Positions 32,008-40,596 of a DNA stretch of 40,596 nt are shown in pieces (positions within the stretch are counted from its first letter, which is position 1; every line of letters starts with the position of its first letter). Where the stretch lies: contig JADNRX010000463.1 of assembly GCA_015501595.1 (NCBI GenBank), forward strand, positions 1-40,596. Reading direction: 5' to 3'. This stretch comes from Hymenopellis radicata (Eukaryota; Basidiomycota; Agaricomycetes; Agaricales; Physalacriaceae). The translations under genes and the position numbers were made by a program. Below the pieces are notes generated by a model. It searched no databases, was not told the origin of the DNA, and saw only the letters and a program-made list of their open reading frames with translations.

Positions 32008-32181
32008 GTGACGGGTTGGAGCGAGTAATACAGCCGCGGTACTGATCGGCTGCCCTGACTCCTCTTTTGCTTCCGCCTCCATGTCGAATTGCTTCCGTTC
32101 TCTCTTTTATGCTGCTGGCGTGCCCCTGCTGCGATATTCGCCCCATCTTTTCTCATAGACGTGTTTCTGTGCCTGGTACTC

Positions 32182-34081
32182 ATGGCGGATCCACCGAGCC
32201 TTTGGGCTGCTGATGATGAACGCGTTTTGAATGCGACGACCTTTGAAGTGTGTGACAAATTTCCCCACATTTTCGTTATTTGACGATGATTAGCCTATCC
32301 CCGACTGGTCTCTTGAGGCCATGGATATGGAGTTTAATGCTCCTGGCCCTGGCGTTGCCTCAGCCGGTACTGTGCGCTCAACGCCTGGCACTAGGACACA
32401 CGGTCACCCATACCGGCGTCCGACAAGGCGGCACAGGCCGCGCGGCTCTCAATCGCAGGCCCAGATGGCGGCGTCAGTCGATGCACGTTTCCCGGTATTA
32501 TCTCCGGGTGTCCCCCTAGAGGAAGGACTTATACGTCGAGAGGATTTGCTTTTTCGTGCGGTGGACAATCCTACGAACGAGGCCATTATCGAGGCCTACG
32601 AACAGGCGAGTCCTCAAGCTGTCGCGGACCCTGTCCCCGAAGACGACGATGGAGTCTCCACTGGTCTTTTGGATGACTGGATCCCGGCTGGGAACCGCTT
32701 TGCCTCGCTCGCAGACGATGATTGTGCGCCTGCTCGTGCTCCGCCTGTCATCTCGCCTTTGGTTGCACGAGTGGACGATGCCCTGGTTTATCGCGATGCG
32801 GGATACGGAGGTGCTCTGAAGCATCCTCGTGTCTTCTTGCAATGCGACGTGAATGCTGTTTACCATGGGCCTCAGGCTGTAGCGGCGCATGCTCGCTTCA
32901 TCCATGGTGGTGTATGGGAGATGGACGCTACCCGCTCTGGATGGCCAAATGGTTTTCCGCTGACGCCGGAAGAGTTGAGGGACGGCTTGGAGAATATTGC
33001 CAAGTTTCCCGGAACTACGGCTACAAGGCGGAAGTTGGGTCTGCTTGGGCATATGTTCGTGGCATCGACACGTATGGTACCCCACATTGTTGATGTTACA
33101 ACGGCCCTTGCTCTTCAGTACGTTGATAGCCATTGACGCGACGTTCTACGCGCTTTCGACGACCAGGAGTTGTTCGCATCCTTCCGCAATCCTCAGCGCG
33201 ATAGGAAGAGCTTCCCCGAAGTCAAACCGAACTCTTTCAATACGAGCGTTGATCATTTTACGACGTATACGATTGCTCGGTGGACGTCAGCTTTTGCTGC
33301 GCCTGGAACTTCTGGTTTTCGTCCCGGTATGGCGATGGATACCGCATTTCGACAGTATACGCCGTGCATCTACGCCCAATGTATCTTCGAACACCTTTCC
33401 CCCTACGTCCGTCAGCCTGATGGTACTTTGGTCTTCGCCGCCCCAGATGCTCAGCGCTTTTTTGCGATCTGGTTTGTTCGGCTTGTTGCGTGTCCTCATG
33501 CGTTGCTGGAGCTTATTGCGAAGCACAACGCGAGGCACCCTGAGTCGCCCTTGGCTCACAATACGAACGTGCCGGTCACTCTTCGACGTCTCATTTTGGA
33601 CCCCCGACAAATAATTCGAGAAGCCACTCTTCTTTACCTCTTTCTGCAGAATGGGTTTACGGTGGAGCTTTTGTCGACGCTGTATCCATGGGCGCTGAGG
33701 TACATCGACCACATGCTTAGGAATGCGACGGATGACTTGGAAATGTGGATTCGGATTGATAATGACCGCCTTCGCTGCATCCGTCAGTACGGCGAGCCAC
33801 AGGTGCATGACTCTTTCAATACTTGGATCGTTCTATCGCCACACGACGAAGAGCACATTTTGGGGATTGTCGAGGGCGAGGCTTATGCACCACGCAAGGA
33901 GGATCGCCTTGACCGGTTCGCGTTGCAGAAGCAGGATTGGGTCTTATTCGGCGAGCATCCGATGTTTCGCCACTGTCGTCGGGAGACGTATGACGCGGAG
34001 ATGGCTGAACTGACTTCGGCGCGCGAGTCTTCGCATGATGATATCTCGGGTCCATTCCAAGAGCTTTCGGTGGATGCATGA
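32182..34081 (+). pseudogene. extra gene of the gypsy element, unknown function, one in-frame TGA
   Basis: This lies between integrase and the 3' LTR on the coding strand. ATG 32182 opens a 22-codon exon (to 32247). A 46 nt GT-AG intron leads to 32294, and the frame then runs to 34081, interrupted only by TGA at 33134-33136 (after YVDSH; the same frame resumes with RDVLRAFDDQELF). Total about 617 codons. The first part is Arg/Ser-rich, then comes an acidic stretch, then globular segments (HPRVFLQCDVNAVYHGP, LLGHMFVASTRMVPHIVDVT, QRFFAIWFVRLVACPHALLE, LHNDRLRCIRQYG-like). No membrane segment or signal peptide typical of an envelope is obvious, and no known domain is recognised. It could be an element-encoded accessory protein or a captured host gene. 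Confidence 0.6.
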
Positions 34082-34171
34082 TCTGATTATCTTACGTTGA
34101 TTCCTTTACTATACACTGATTTCTTTTCTTCTTCTTTTCTTTATTAGATCCCTGGTAGGAATCTAGGGGGG

Positions 34172-34309
34172 TGTGTGTAAGGGGTAGGTCCCTTACATAG
34201 CCACCAAGTATATACAGTACATCAGGAGCTGTAGGCTCCTTAGTCTTTTACCTTTATGTTCATACTATAACCTTACGAATCTACGTGGTTCTGGTTCTCC
34301 GGTGTGAAC
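34172..34309 (+). mobile_element. probable 3' LTR of the gypsy element
   Basis: It begins TGTGTGTAAGGGG right after a G-rich purine tract (34151-34171) and contains a perfect inverted repeat TGTAAGGG...CCCTTACA (34176-34197) and a TATATA box (34211-34216). The end is set tentatively at GTGTGAACA (34309). No second LTR is available in the window to confirm the limits. Confidence 0.45.
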
Positions 34310-34365
34310 ATACAAGGCCTTTTACATACTGCGTATTGACCATCATCTGCCTCATTCGCAGGTAG

Positions 34366-35070
34366 CCCTGTCCTCGGATACCCTCGTCAGTCGCATCAGC
34401 ACAATATCAGCCTCGTCGTACGTCTCTCTACCAGTCACCTGCTCATCTGCCTGGACGATAGCATCACGGTCATCGAAGAACAGCTGGCACGGCTGCGGCT
34501 TCATACCGTTGAGCACGAGCTGAATAATGAGCCAGTTGCCATGCTTGGGGATGAGCAGCTTCTACAGACAGGCGAAGGAAGGGATGCACTGTTCAAGAAC
34601 GGGTAAAGGAAAAGAGTCAACAAAAGAGTAATAGGAAAACAAACAGACTTACGAGAATGTGACAAACTTCTTAACACTTTTAAATACAGTTAGTAACCCA
34701 CCGACCAGTAACTGCTGAGAAACAACTTACTTACACAAGGCAGGAATGGACCTGAACAGTATCAGTGGGCAACACATCCGGGTCTTCAATCTCTGAAAGA
34801 GAAACTTCAGGCAGCGGGGGGGGAACATCTAGTATGACACAAACATATCCATATCAGCATGAATCTCAGAGGGCTTCCTCGCGGAACAGCTGTAGTCCAA
34901 GTAAGTCCGACAACTCTTTGGGTTCTCAAGATGACCTGACCGCTCGCGATATACGCGTCCTTTCTTGCGAAGTTGGCTACTAATCGAGTTCCAGAGGCGA
35001 TACTGTAGTCCATCTGGGCATAGGTATGAATTCCGAAGCCTGAGATCTTGTCGGCTGGCGAAAAGGTCAT
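34366..35070 (-). pseudogene. unidentified multi-exon gene remnant
   Basis: Minus strand. A frame from ATG 35068-35070 reads MTFSPADKISGFGIHTYAQM and continues to about 34840. Then come short exon-like pieces: 34750-34835 (LPEVSLSEIEDPDVLPTDTV), about 34657-34681 (VKKFVTFS before GTAAGT), and 34366-34564 (KLLIPKHGNWLIIQLVLNGM ... QPCQLFFDDRDAIVQADEQV, stop at 34366-34368). The last piece has clear coding character and a CTGTAG acceptor. I do not recognise the protein. The middle joins are uncertain. Confidence 0.4.
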
Positions 35071-35636
35071 GTCATTGCGGAATGACTACAAAACACGTCT
35101 GTACCTTGTTGTTCTCGCTAAAACAATGCCGTCAAGATAATTTACATTTTACGGACCACCTGCCAACACTGGTAAGTTTTGGCCAGTTATTAACCTATCA
35201 CATGATGCAGTGATGTGAGCAGGTGGGGCACGTCAGGGCAGAAGCCTAAGGTGGATGATTGTGGGTAAGAGGGTAGGTAAAACTGAGCCACTAGATCACA
35301 TACTGTACCGTTTAGAGAATCAGTAGAACTCAAATTAGATGATTTTTGAAGCCACTGGACGGGCCCGGGAAGAAAAAAAATTGGCTTCAGACTGGGAAAG
35401 TATGCCACATTGCAAAATAGATGACAGTAAGGTATCAAGTAAGTATCTCTGTCGAATAAACCCTAAGCTAGGTGTTTAACTCTTACCCTCGAAAATCACC
35501 CATGCACCCGGTGGACTGAATTGGACCTCTACAAGGCCCAGAGTACTGTACCGTTCCGACCGGATATTCATATAACCCATCACGCGGCTGTGCGAACCTA
35601 ACTTATGGCTCAGGATAACATGTAACGGGGCTAGAT

Positions 35637-35703
35637 TTCAGGGTCAAATCGCTCAAAACAGCAATTTTTCGGGCACGCCTGCGGCGGGACTGCCAAATCG
35701 GGC
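35637..35703 (+). repeat. dispersed ~67 bp palindromic repeat, copy 1
   Basis: TTCAGGGTCAAATCGCTCAA, then a T-run, a GC-rich palindromic core CGCCTGCGGCGGG, then CCAAATCGGG. The same layout recurs at 35916-35982 and inverted at 36784-36846. Confidence 0.6.
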
Positions 35704-35915
35704 CATGTGCCTGAAAACAAACTTGTTCCATATAAGTTTGCGGCATAACGTGTCACATGCCGCAAACCTACGGTCGGGATGGTACAGTACTTACAGGTAT
35801 CTTTGGGGAAAAATGTGAGCCTACTGTAGCGTTTCAACCGTTAATTCACATATTGGATCAAAGGGCCTCATGAAGCGAAGCTATACATATTAGATATTGC
35901 ATCACGGCCAGCATT

Positions 35916-35982
35916 TTCAGGGTCACCTCGCTCAAAAAGGAAATTTTTGGGCCCGCCTAATGGTGGGCATGTCCCAATTGGG
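35916..35982 (+). repeat. dispersed palindromic repeat, copy 2
   Basis: TTCAGGGTCACCTCGCTCAA, a T-run, core CGCCTAATGGTGGG, then CCCAATTGGG. Direct copy of 35637-35703. Confidence 0.6.
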
Positions 35983-36783
35983 TAATTCCCGCCTCTGTGT
36001 GCCTGATCATGAAGCTGTTCGCTGTAAGTTCACATCATATCGGGTCACAGACTGCGAAGTTATGGTTGAAACCCTACAGTATTTTTTGAGGGCAGCTTGC
36101 CCCCATTTAGATGCCCAACACTGATCCAAGCCATGGTGGAACATCTAGATTAGGGTCTGTCTTGTTGAACACAGGATCACTTACTGTCATCTAATTTGCA
36201 AAATAGCTGTAAATAACAGTTACTAACCATCTTAATAACACATCTCAGAATATGAGAGTACTGCACAACTCTATAGGGTAGTAGAAACAACCTAGGTTAC
36301 TGGACCATTTTGGCCATAGATTTGCGGCCTGTGACACATTATGTTATGAACTTACTGTAGTATTACTACCATAGATTCACGAGTTGTGACCAGTGACCTC
36401 ATGAACATGTTAAATAGCATGTTCATGCTGGCTAAAAGTATGTGACCTAAAAAAATTATGTTCATTGAGATTTTTAACTTTCTGCTTTTTTAGCTTAATT
36501 TTACCTATAAAGTAGATATAAACAGCAGAAATAGATAATTTTCATCCTAAATAGAGTAAAATAGAAGAAAAAACTACTAAAATTGGGCTGAAGAAGCAAA
36601 ATTCAGGTCAAGTCAGATTTGTGACCTATTTTAGACATATTCAGAGAGCCTTGTAATCTAATGACCAACTACAATTAGGTGTGCATCATGAGGCCCCGTG
36701 ACCTATGATGTGAACCTATGGTAGTAAATACTACAGTATATGGAACAAGTTTGTAACCAGGCACAAGAGTCCAAATTTACTAT

Positions 36784-36846
36784 ATTTGGAGGTTCCGCCA
36801 TAGGCGGAAGCAATTTTTTTTTGCCAGCTTGGTTGTCTAACCCTGA
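36784..36846 (-). repeat. dispersed palindromic repeat, copy 3 (inverted)
   Basis: On the minus strand: TTCAGGGTTAGACAACCAAG, an A/T-run, core CGCCTATGGCGGA, then CCAAATATAG. It is more diverged than copies 1 and 2. Confidence 0.5.
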
Positions 36847-37489
36847 ATTTGAGGTGCGTGAGGTGTTATGTTTTAGGCTAAGTTCAGTTTGAGGCCCCAT
36901 ATGATGCGTTATGCAAATATGCAATTAAAATAGTACAGTATTTACCTGCACATGTCATTTGACATTTATTATCCATGTGATGTGAGGTGTACAGAAAAAA
37001 AAGTACTGTACTGTACAGTTTCATTCAATTTGTCAGGCCGTGTAACTTGTGGCCGGCCTGATGAAAATTTGAATTCGTCGCAGCGCCGTGATATGCAAAA
37101 AAAATTTATCATAATACCCCTCAATTTGGCTAACCCTAACCCTACGTGAACTTTGTTAGCCAGATTTGTCAGATTTCTGTGGAACCTGTGACTGGTGTGA
37201 TAATTCGGGTCCCTTGTGACCCGTGACCGACGAATTGAATGAAACTCTACAGTACTAGCACAACCGGATCTTCATAGTATGTCACATATTTTTCTTGGAA
37301 AATGAGTGGTTTACATCTGCATTCAGAGTTTAATTTCCATAATGGAAGTGGTGAGAGGCGGTGGTGGCAGCTCCTTCATCAAAAAAATTTAGCTTATTTA
37401 GGTATCTCTTAATAATTTTTCGTGCTATTAACCACTTTGGCACTTGGTAAAATTCTAGCAGTTCTTGGCAGCCTTTCAGCAGCTCCCCT

Positions 37490-38189
37490 AACTCTAACCC
37501 TTCCCAAAACCACTGCAGCAACCCATCAACACTCCCAAAATCACTTTGACAAGTGTTCGCACTGTTCAAAAAGCATGGATACTACCTGTCCTTGTTTCGG
37601 TTTGCACCATTGCCAAAGGTCTCCACAACTCAAGAATATTCTTCTTAAACCACTCTAGCAGCTCTTTGGCATTCCTGAAATCATTGTGGCAGCTCTCACT
37701 GCTTATATCATTTAATATATTAGCGGTATATATTGAAAAAACTGCTTAAACTTTTTTTGAATAACTTGAGTCATATATATTGTTAAAAAAGTAAGAAAGT
37801 TTTGGAATATTCCAAGAAAAATAACTTGAAATATTAAAAAAGTTTTGAATTTTTAATTAATATACATAGTCGAAGTTATTTTTTTAAAAAAGGTAAGCAG
37901 TTTTTTAAATATATATAGCGAATAGATCAAATTATATAGGCAGTGTCTTCGATACTGCCAAATTATTGTGGCATCCATCAGCACTCCCAAATCACTTTGG
38001 CAAGTGTTTGGCACTCCTTAAAAAGCATATATACTGCTTGCCCTTATTTCAGTCTGAGATCTCTACGACTTAAGAATATCTTGTTAAACCACTCCGGCAG
38101 CTCTTTGGCATTCCTGAAATCATTGCGGCGGCTCTTCGGCACTGCCAAAATTATTGTGACAGCCCATTGCCACTCACAAAATCACTTTA
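37490..38189 (+). repeat. degenerate outskirts of the 31 bp satellite
   Basis: Scattered relatives of the satellite unit (CAGCAACCCATCAACACTCC, GGCATTCCTGAAATCATTG, CCCAAATCACTTTGGCAAG) alternate with very AT-rich DNA at 37700-37940. A segment near 37580-37690 is repeated near 38000-38140 (AAGAATAT...TTAAACCACTC...CAGCTCTTTGGCATTCCTGA). Confidence 0.65.
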
Positions 38190-40340
38190 GCAAGTGTTCG
38201 GCAGTCCCAACACCACTCTGGGCATTCTTTGGCAGTCCCAAAACTACTGCGGCAGTTCTTCAGCAGTCCCAAACTCACTCCGGCAGCCCTTCGGCACTCT
38301 CAATACCACACCGGCAACCCATCAGCAGTCCCACAACCACTGCGGCAGTTCTTCGGCAGTGCCAAAATCACTTTAGCACCCCTTCGGCAGTCTTAGCACC
38401 CCTTCGGCAGTCTTAACACTACAGCGGCACCCGTTCGGCACTCTCAAAACCACTCCGGCAGTTCTTCCGCAGTGTCAAAATCACTTCGGCAGTTCCAAAC
38501 TCACTCCGGCACCCCTTCGGCAGTCCCAACACTACAGCGGCACCTCTTCGGCAGTCCAAAACTCACTCCGGCAGTTCTTCGGCAGTTCCAAACTCACTCC
38601 GGCACCCCTTCGGCACTCTCAAAACCACTCCGGCAGTTCTTCGGCAGTTCCAAACTCACTCCGGCAGTTCTTCGGCAGTCCCAAACTCACTCCGGCACCC
38701 CTTCGGCACTCTCAAAACCACTCCGGCAGTTCTTCCGCAGTGCCAAAATCACTTCAGCAGTCCTTCGGCAGTCCCAACACTACAGCGGCACCTCTTCGGG
38801 AGTCCCAACACTACAGCGGCACCTCTTCGGCAGTCCCAAACTCACTCCGGCAGTTCTTCGGCAGTTCCAAACTCACTCCGGCAGTTCTTCGGCAGTCCCA
38901 AACTCACTCCGGCACCCCTTCGGCAGTCCCAACACTACAGCGGCACCTCTTCGGCACTCTCAAAACCACTCCGGCAGTTCTTCCGCAGTGCCAAAATCAC
39001 TTCAGCAGTCCTTCGGCAGTCCCAACACTACAGCGGCACCTCTTCGGGAGTCCCAACACTACAGCGGCACCTCTTCGGCAGTCCCAAACTCACTCCGGCA
39101 GTTCTTCGGCACTCTCAAAACCACTCCGGCAGTTCTTCCGCAGTGCCAAAATCACTTCAGCAGTCCTTCGGCAGTCCCAACACTACAGCGGCACCTCTTC
39201 GGCAGTCCCAAACTCACTCCGGCAGTTCTTCGGCAGTCCCAAACTCACTCCGGCACCCCTTCGGCAGTCCCAACACTACAGCGGCACCTCTTCGGGAGTC
39301 CCAAACTCACTCCGGCACCCCTTCGGCACTCTCAAAACCACTCCGGCAGTCCTTCGGCAGTGTCAAAATCACTTCGGCAGTCCTTCGGCACTCTCAAAAC
39401 CACTCCGGCAGTCCTTCGGCAGTGTCAAAATCACTTCGGCAGTCCTTCGGCAGTTCCAAACTCACTCCGGCACCCCTTCGACAGTCCCAACACTACAGCG
39501 GCACCTCTTCGGCAGTCCCAAACTCACTCCAGCAGTTCTTCGGCAGTCCCAAACACACTCCGGCACCCTTCGGCAGTCCCAACACTACAGCGGCACCTCT
39601 TCGGAGTCCCAACACTACAGCGGCACCTCTTCGGCAGTCCCAAACTCACTCCGGCAGTTCTTCGGCACTCTCAAAACCACTCCGGCAGTCCTTCGGCAGT
39701 GTCAAAATCACTTCGGCAGTCCTTCGGCAGTTCCAAACTCACTCCGGCACCCCTTCGACAGTCCCAACACTACAGCGGCACCTCTTCGGCAGTCCCAAAC
39801 TCACTCCAGCAGTTCTTCGGCAGTCCCAAACACACTCCGGCACCCCTTCGGCAGTCCCAACACTACAGCGGCACCTCTTCGGCATTCTCAAAACCACTTC
39901 GGCAGTCCTTCGGCAGTTCCAAACTCACTCCGGCACCCCTTCGGCACTCTCAAAACCACTCCGGCAGTTCTTCTGCAGTGCCAAAATCACTTCAGCAGTC
40001 CTTCGGCAGTCCCAAACTCACTCCGGCACCCCTTCGGCACTCTCAAAACCACTCCGGCAGTTCTTCTGCAGTGCCAAAATCACTTCAGCAGTCCTTCGGC
40101 AGTCCAAACTCACTCCGGCACCCCTTCGGCAGTCCCAAACTGACTGCGGCAACCCGTCGGCAGTCCCAAATCACTTTGGCAGTTCTTCAGCAGTCCCAAA
40201 CTCACTCCAGAAGTCCTTCGGCAGTCTCAACACTACAGCGACACCCCTTCGGCACTCTCAACACCACTCAGGCAACGTGTCGGCAGTCCCAAAACCACTG
40301 CGGCAGTCCCAAGCAGTCCCGGCAGTGCTCAAATGCCTTT
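38190..40340 (+). repeat. 31 bp satellite array, roughly 65-70 units
   Basis: Each unit is about 31 bp and begins CGGCAGT or CGGCACT, with four common forms: CCCAAACTCACTCCGGCAG, CCCAACACTACAGCGGCAC, CTCAAAACCACTCCGGCAG and GCCAAAATCACTTCAGCAG, each followed by a pyrimidine-rich TTCTT/CCCTT. Forms are mixed in blocks that are themselves repeated (for example 39337-39420 and 39655-39740). Because 31 leaves remainder 1 on division by 3, and the unit lacks stop words on this strand, all three forward frames stay open for long stretches (up to 629 codons). These reading frames are a by-product of the array, so I do not annotate them as genes. Confidence 0.92.
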
Positions 40341-40596
40341 AGCACTCCTTCAGCAGCCTAATACACTCCGATAAACCTGAGAAAATGCCCTATCTAGGCT
40401 AAGTGCATTGATTTAGCATGCTATCTTCGGCAGCCTTCCAGACTTTCCCACGTTTTTGATCTAACCATATCTCCTTCAAAGTATAATTATATTTCAAATG
40501 GATTTAAAATTTCCTACTTTCATCAGTTTTCGAACTTTTGGCCTCCTCCAATTTCAAATTGTACTTTTTAGATTTGTATATATTCAACAAGAACAG
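40341..40596. other. AT-rich end of window, nothing recognised
   Basis: The sequence becomes AT-rich after the satellite, with one further satellite-like word (TCGGCAGCC at 40427-40435). No gene or repeat boundary is seen. Confidence 0.5.

Larger units (their letters stand above)
25965..34309 (+). mobile_element. 5'-truncated, internally deleted Ty3/gypsy retrotransposon with an extra 3' gene
   Basis: Order: gag, zinc knuckle, protease, linker, N-terminal reverse transcriptase, (deletion), integrase, an extra gene of about 617 codons, a polypurine-like tract (GGAATCTAGGGGGG) and a probable 3' LTR. Integrase downstream of RT makes it Ty3/gypsy. No 5' LTR is found: gag-like coding begins within about 20 bp of hAT sequence at 25944. 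Most of RT, all of RNase H and the integrase zinc domain are missing at about 30882. In-frame stops at 26295, 30536 and 33134 also interrupt it. It is non-autonomous. Confidence 0.85.
35071..37440. other. AT-rich non-coding stretch
   Basis: No gene is seen over 2.4 kb. Base composition is much more AT-rich than the left 34 kb, with homopolymer A/T runs, frequent TACTGTA/TACAGTA words and short open frames only. It holds three copies of a dispersed palindromic repeat (listed separately). It may be old, mutated repeat DNA. Confidence 0.6.

Noticed and set aside
32182..34081. Retroviral-type envelope gene
   Set aside because: Position fits, but there is no signal peptide, furin-like site or membrane anchor to support it.
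37131..37145. Telomere-like CCCTAACCCTA and nearby CCCTAACTCTAACCC (about 37488)
   Set aside because: Only about two imperfect units each; too short to claim an interstitial telomere, though they may hint at a subtelomeric position.
38190..40340. Long reading frames (629, 467 and 399 codons) as repeat proteins
   Set aside because: They overlap in three frames of one tandem array, and follow from the 31 bp period and lack of stop words. No start context, intron or independent domain supports a gene.
38190..40340. CRISPR-like array
   Set aside because: Units are contiguous 31 bp repeats without unique spacers, and the genome is eukaryotic.

Overview
The window looks like nuclear DNA from a basidiomycete fungus, most likely a mushroom-forming Agaricomycete. 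Real genes carry many 42-65 nt GT-AG introns with CTNAC/CTGAC-type branch sites, a histone H3 gene is split into seven exons, and the rest is dense with DNA transposons, Ty3/gypsy remnants, gene fragments and satellites. I see no tRNA, rRNA or CRISPR array.

Left part (1-8356): a broken HST3/HST4-like sirtuin (+) is followed by a complete 6,089 bp DNA transposon at 2192-8280. It has a perfect 8 bp target-site duplication, 12 bp terminal inverted repeats, and one intact six-exon gene for a 1,760-residue P-element-like transposase with an N-terminal zinc finger, a Cys/His-rich region and a C-terminal PHD finger. This is the best candidate for an undescribed mobile system here. A 570 bp TA-flanked MITE with 28 bp perfect inverted repeats lies just beyond it (8359-8928).

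Middle (9.4-25.2 kb): a hairpin-forming 65 bp minisatellite, a decayed gypsy gag-protease fragment (-), an aldehyde dehydrogenase pseudogene (-), an uncharacterised five-exon gene of about 1,040 residues (+), a PHD-finger/SUMO-motif protein lacking its 5' end (+), an intact histone H3 gene (-), an unidentified 3' gene fragment (+), and the first two exons of a V-ATPase subunit B gene (+). That gene fragment stops shortly before a hAT element. The hAT transposase gene (-) has an intron holding a nested 1.5 kb element with CCATAC/GTATGG-rich inverted ends, and that element carries four exons of a host amino-acid permease.

Right part: a 5'-truncated gypsy element (about 25965-34309) encodes gag and protease, the start of reverse transcriptase, then jumps by internal deletion to an intact integrase. 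It also carries an extra ~617-codon gene between integrase and the 3' LTR. A gene remnant (34366-35070, -) and a long AT-rich stretch with a three-copy palindromic repeat follow. The window ends in a 31 bp satellite (about 38190-40340) that happens to be open in all three forward frames.

Recurrent patterns: frame breaks at short homopolymers (sirtuin, and the 15.6-18.9 kb gene) may be assembly errors and not decay. The ALDH, permease and gypsy genes carry true-looking nonsense changes. Apart from H3, the uncharacterised gene and perhaps the PHD gene, the recognisable host genes are partial or broken copies, so the window reads as a transposon-rich, gene-fragment-collecting region.
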